Source: Crocinitomicaceae bacterium (lineage in GTDB: Bacteria; Bacteroidota; Bacteroidia; Flavobacteriales_D; Crocinitomicaceae). From it: 64,000 nucleotides of DNA. Below the pieces are notes generated by a model, which did no database searches, was not told where the DNA came from, and saw nothing but the letters and a program-made list of their open reading frames with translations. This document shows positions 60,956 to 64,000 of this stretch, piece by piece. Both the position numbers and the translations under genes were made by a program. The number at the start of each line of letters is the position of its first letter. Within the stretch, counting starts at the first letter, position 1. The stretch spans positions 62,001 to 126,000 of the forward strand of contig JAGQYP010000001.1 in the NCBI GenBank assembly GCA_020436025.1, written 5' to 3'.

Positions 60956-62767
60956 TTAGATTTTCACTCCGAATACTAGGATGTCGTCCACCTGTTCATA
61001 ATTTCCTCTCCACTCCTCGATGCGTTCGTCAAGCATTGCTTTTTGTTCAGTTGTTGGTTTTTGGTGTATTTCGACAAGCAAATCCCGGAAATTACTGTAG
61101 AGAAATTTCTTGCCTTTATCACCACCAAACTGATCTGCGTATCCATCAGAGAAAATATAAATGACATCTCCTTTTTTCAATTCCACCACATTATTGGTGT
61201 ACTTTTTCTCCCCATTTTTAAAAGAACCAATAGCGAATTTATCCGCTTTATATTTGATGATTCTTCCTTCTCTAACCAAATAAAGGGGGTTGTTTGCTCC
61301 ACTGTATTCCATTTTAGTGCGATCCTTACTCAGAGAACACAATGCGATATCCATCCCATCCGAAACCGTCTTGTCAGTAGCTTCCTTGTTGAATGTTTCA
61401 GAAGCCGTAACATTTAAATCATCTAAGATTTCTGCTGGAGAGCTCTTTTTATGATCTTTTACCGCGTGATCCAATCCGTTTGACCCGACCAAACTCATGA
61501 AGGCCCCTGGCACCCCGTGACCTGTACAGTCTACTGCAGCAAAGAATACTTTATCATTTTTTTCTTCGATCCAGTAAAAATCACCCGAAACGATGTCTTT
61601 TGGTTTATAGAGCACAAAACAATCCTCCAAAAGATTTTGAAGCTTGCTTTCTGGTGGCAAAATGGAATCCTGTAGTCTTTTTGCGTACTTAATAGAATCT
61701 GTAACATCCATATACAGTTCCTCCACCCTTTGCTTTTGTTTTTCAATTTCACGCGTTCTTTCCTCAACTTTTTCCTCCAGAATTCTTTCTGTCTCGGCAA
61801 GTTCATCACGCATTTTTAGCAAAGCCTTTCCTAAGGTGTCTTTATCACTTAATGGCTCATGAGGGTAATCAAAATTAGACTTCCCTACTTCGGCGGCAAA
61901 GTCGGAGGTTCTCCTCAGGGCATCCACTAAATCATTCATGGATTTGGACATGTCGCCAATCTCATCATTTTTCACATTTGTGATTTTTTCGGGAAGATCC
62001 CCAATTCCCATTAGCTGAAGCATTTCTCTCAGCTTTCTTACCGGCATCACAATCGAACGAATGGTTAATATTGCAACTACTAGTCCGCCTGCTCCAAGAG
62101 CAATTCCAAGAATGGTGATGATACGAATTCCGTACTCAAAATTATCCGAAACCTCAGCCATGTCTTTTTTGAAGTTGGCCGTGGCTTCTTCAGATTTTCT
62201 TTGTTGAGCTTTAAGAATTTGTTTAAGAATGTTAATGGCGTCGTTTGCATTTACCTCTACTTCTCCTTCGTTACTCACGAAAATTCTCAGATACATCACA
62301 TTAGATGCGTTGTTGTAGGCTTCAAGGTCTGACAACATGGTCATGATCTCATCGTAATACATGAAAAGATCGTCAATTTTTTTGAAAGCAGTCAACAATT
62401 GGGCTTGTTCGGTTGAATCTTCCCATTGCATCATGATGTCTCCCAACATTCTTTTTGTTCTAGGGATTTCATTGAACACCAAGTCTCGAAACTCAGTCTT
62501 AAATTTGGCCTCGTCCTTACTTTGATCGTTCACCCATTGAGATGCACGACCTTTCGATTGCTCAATTTGGTAAATCAGTTTGTTTAATAATTCTTCTGAT
62601 GGCTGGTATACCTCTTCAATTTTGGTGTATCTGGTCTGACCTGATTTGATGGCTTTGTCCCCAGACTTAAAATTGGTAACGGAAAAAATGAAAACGACAA
62701 AAACTGAGAGAAGAGAAGCTCCAAATCCAATCCCAATCTTACGTGATATGGTATATCTTAATGCCAT
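60956..62767 (-). CDS. HAMP-domain SpoIIE/RsbU-type serine phosphatase
   Basis: A 603-residue transmembrane phosphatase. First membrane helix (about 10-30), periplasmic helical sensor region (about 35-205), second helix (about 213-235), HAMP (about 236-290), coiled coil (about 310-350) and a PP2C-like SpoIIE domain (about 375-603). Metal-binding Asp residues are in SGDFYW, AAVDCTGHGVPGAFMS, DGMDIA, FSDGYADQFGG and QVDDILVF. Such enzymes dephosphorylate anti-anti-sigma factors or other regulators. It is translated just before the cyclase gene (two-base gap) and is part of the same signalling operon. Confidence 0.92.
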   Translation of the reverse strand: MALRYTISRKIGIGFGASLLSVFVVFIFSVTNFKSGDKAIKSGQTRYTKIEEVYQPSEELLNKLIYQIEQSKGRASQWVNDQSKDEAKFKTEFRDLVFNEIPRTKRMLGDIMMQWEDSTEQAQLLTAFKKIDDLFMYYDEIMTMLSDLEAYNNASNVMYLRIFVSNEGEVEVNANDAINILKQILKAQQRKSEEATANFKKDMAEVSDNFEYGIRIITILGIALGAGGLVVAILTIRSIVMPVRKLREMLQLMGIGDLPEKITNVKNDEIGDMSKSMNDLVDALRRTSDFAAEVGKSNFDYPHEPLSDKDTLGKALLKMRDELAETERILEEKVEERTREIEKQKQRVEELYMDVTDSIKYAKRLQDSILPPESKLQNLLEDCFVLYKPKDIVSGDFYWIEEKNDKVFFAAVDCTGHGVPGAFMSLVGSNGLDHAVKDHKKSSPAEILDDLNVTASETFNKEATDKTVSDGMDIALCSLSKDRTKMEYSGANNPLYLVREGRIIKYKADKFAIGSFKNGEKKYTNNVVELKKGDVIYIFSDGYADQFGGDKGKKFLYSNFRDLLVEIHQKPTTEQKAMLDERIEEWRGNYEQVDDILVFGVKI

Positions 62768-62778
62768 GGGAGCAATTC

Positions 62779-63651
62779 CTATTCTTCAAATTGTTTTAGT
62801 TTCTCAACAAATTCCTTTGCTTTTTCCTTATTGTTTAGGTTCGTATAAATTCCGGCTAATCCTTCAATGATTTCCTTTTTGTTTGGGTTGACTTCATAGG
62901 CTGTAAGAAAATAAGGAAGAGCAATGTTAAAAATGCTCACACTTTTTTTGTTTGTTTCAATACAATCCTCAATGCTTACATCAGGTGTTAATCCCAAAAT
63001 TAATTTTACTCCACTATTGTAGTAAATGATCCCCAATCTTAGGTTGGCATCATAATTTTTTTCATCCAATTTTAAAACTTGGAAAAGCGCCTCGATGGCT
63101 TTCTCCATGTAGGCTTTCATCTTGGTTTCATCCTGCTCGGCCTTAGCTAAATTCTCATATTTAGAGGAAAGGGCTAAATAATATTCGATGTCTTGTTTTT
63201 TGAAGTCTTTATTTGGCTCAACATGTTTTAAGTATAGCTCTTTGTAGTATAAATACGATTTCAAGGATTGTTCACATTTCCCTGTCTTCAATTCCACTAC
63301 TGCATCGTTATAGTACTCAATAATTATATTCTTTCTGTATCCAGCAATTTTTTCCTTGAAATCTCCTTTAGCATCTAATTGGTCCGCCTTATCTAAGCTG
63401 CTCATTGCAGTGTCTCTGGCAGCAAGACCCATGTCATCAATTAGCTTTTTATAAATAAGTGCTCTTAATTGCCATACTTGAGGATCTTGATTAATGCCTT
63501 CTTCTTGAATTACCTTGTCAATGTAATTTTTTGCTTCCGTGTAATTCTTTTCCTTGAAATTTTTATACGCCAGATCCACATTTGATTGGCCATAGAACAC
63601 AACTGCAAGAAGCAATGCACAAAGGGTCGATATGTATCTCAATCGAATCAT
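62779..63651 (-). CDS. periplasmic TPR-repeat protein
   Basis: A 290-residue protein with a signal peptide (about 1-21, ending FYGQ). About five TPR units follow: NVDLAYKNFKEKNYTEAKNYI, QVWQLRALIYKKLIDDMG, NYDANLRLGIIYYNSGVKLI, PYFLTAYEVNPNKKEIIEGL and YTNLNNKEKAKEFVEKL. Its start overlaps the stop of the YfiR-like gene by four bases and it ends 11 bases before the phosphatase gene. It may present protein partners to the periplasmic domains of the two membrane signalling proteins, which is inference. Confidence 0.82.
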   Translation of the reverse strand: MIRLRYISTLCALLLAVVFYGQSNVDLAYKNFKEKNYTEAKNYIDKVIQEEGINQDPQVWQLRALIYKKLIDDMGLAARDTAMSSLDKADQLDAKGDFKEKIAGYRKNIIIEYYNDAVVELKTGKCEQSLKSYLYYKELYLKHVEPNKDFKKQDIEYYLALSSKYENLAKAEQDETKMKAYMEKAIEALFQVLKLDEKNYDANLRLGIIYYNSGVKLILGLTPDVSIEDCIETNKKSVSIFNIALPYFLTAYEVNPNKKEIIEGLAGIYTNLNNKEKAKEFVEKLKQFEE

Positions 63652-64000
63652 TCTACCTTTTTGGCAAGATTTAATAGCCTGGAAGCCACTACAAGGTCGT
63701 GCTTCTTCGCATTGGTTTTACTTATTTCATAATTGACACCACCTGGTCCAATAAAATTGATGATCGCTCCTTTCGAAAGCCCTCCTTTTGCTTCTGATAC
63801 TAACAGTGTATTGTAACTACTTGTTTTGCTTTTAGCTGTGCTCAAATCTTTCCCTTTCTCTTCACCAACGAATAAAATATGAGATTTTGCAATTTCAGTA
63901 GCAGAAGAATATTTAACGATTTTAACTTTTTGTGATCCAACAGACTTAACAGAGTATCTTGTTTTTAGTTCCTGATAAACGTTTTCGTCACCATACACGG
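63648..64000 (-). CDS. YfiR-like (DUF4154) periplasmic protein, C-terminal part (cut by window edge)
   Basis: About 117 residues are visible; the gene extends beyond the window and its N-terminus is missing. The stretch ILFVGEEKGKDLST, then NTLLVSEAKGG, GAIINFIGPGGVNYEISKTN and VVASRLLNLAKKVE matches the C-terminal layout of the YfiR family, periplasmic proteins that inhibit membrane diguanylate cyclases in Pseudomonas. Here it heads a run with a HAMP phosphatase and a cyclase, so an inhibitory or sensory role on one of them is plausible. A GTG near the edge is not the true start. Confidence 0.7.
   Translation of the reverse strand, partial: VYGDENVYQELKTRYSVKSVGSQKVKIVKYSSATEIAKSHILFVGEEKGKDLSTAKSKTSSYNTLLVSEAKGGLSKGAIINFIGPGGVNYEISKTNAKKHDLVVASRLLNLAKKVE

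Overview
The window comes from an AT-rich Bacteroidota chromosome, most likely Flavobacteriales and perhaps close to Crocinitomicaceae/Cryomorphaceae. The evidence is a giant protein with a type IX secretion (T9SS) type-A C-terminal sorting domain, a PorP/SprF-type protein, many lipoproteins with a short lipobox, -7 boxes of the form TAnnTTTG, and two gene orders I recall as characteristic of the phylum: purH-mreBCD-mrdA-rodA and acpP-fabF-rnc-IPExxxVDY-pyk. There are no rRNA or tRNA genes, no CRISPR array and no insertion sequence with a recognisable transposase. About sixty genes are packed tightly, often with ATGA-type overlaps.

Layout. 1-2.9 kb: end of a WD40 gene, then an outer-membrane protein and a propeller lipoprotein, all overlapping. 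2.9-8.7 kb: one giant T9SS adhesin frame split by a single in-frame TAG. 8.8-22.2 kb, minus strand: a CPBP protease and the cell-elongation genes (rodA, mrdA, mreD, mreC, mreB) behind purH, then ispD, queA, a long MORN-repeat protein, a LysE-type exporter and exonuclease III. 22.3-26.3 kb: a 1166-residue outer-membrane protein and a GxxExxY nuclease-like gene inside 34-bp inverted repeats. 26.4-35 kb: acyl-CoA carboxylase beta subunit, gatC, a TPR protein, a MarR-pirin pair with shared operators, plsC, trpS, and three tandem lipocalin-like lipoproteins with a decayed copy of the trpS 3' end between them. 35-47.6 kb: M1 peptidase, biotin carrier protein, pyk, rnc, fabF, acpP, purN, marC, a peptide-binding lipoprotein and porP. 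47.9-57 kb: a TPR-like protein, then a pheS-ytxJ-lytTR-glutamine cyclotransferase run, a small cluster of Ig-like lipoproteins, cvpA and rseP. 57.1-64 kb, minus strand: a signalling run of YfiR-like protein (cut by the window edge), TPR protein, HAMP-SpoIIE phosphatase and a propeller-adenylyl cyclase-HD protein.

How genes work together. The mre/mrd/rod block builds the lateral wall. acpP, fabF and plsC belong to fatty acid and phospholipid synthesis; the carboxylase beta subunit and the biotin carrier are probably two parts of one acyl-CoA carboxylase whose biotin carboxylase lies elsewhere. The last four genes look like one envelope-to-cytoplasm signalling unit with outputs in protein dephosphorylation and cyclic nucleotide turnover.

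The observations most worth checking are the amber codon in the adhesin, the cyclase with Gln in place of the catalytic Arg fused to an HD domain, the inverted-repeat-bounded GxxExxY unit, the MarR/pirin operators, an ECF-like promoter pattern with identical spacing in front of the adhesin and a lipoprotein gene, the trpS remnant, and two terminators with no obvious gene to terminate.
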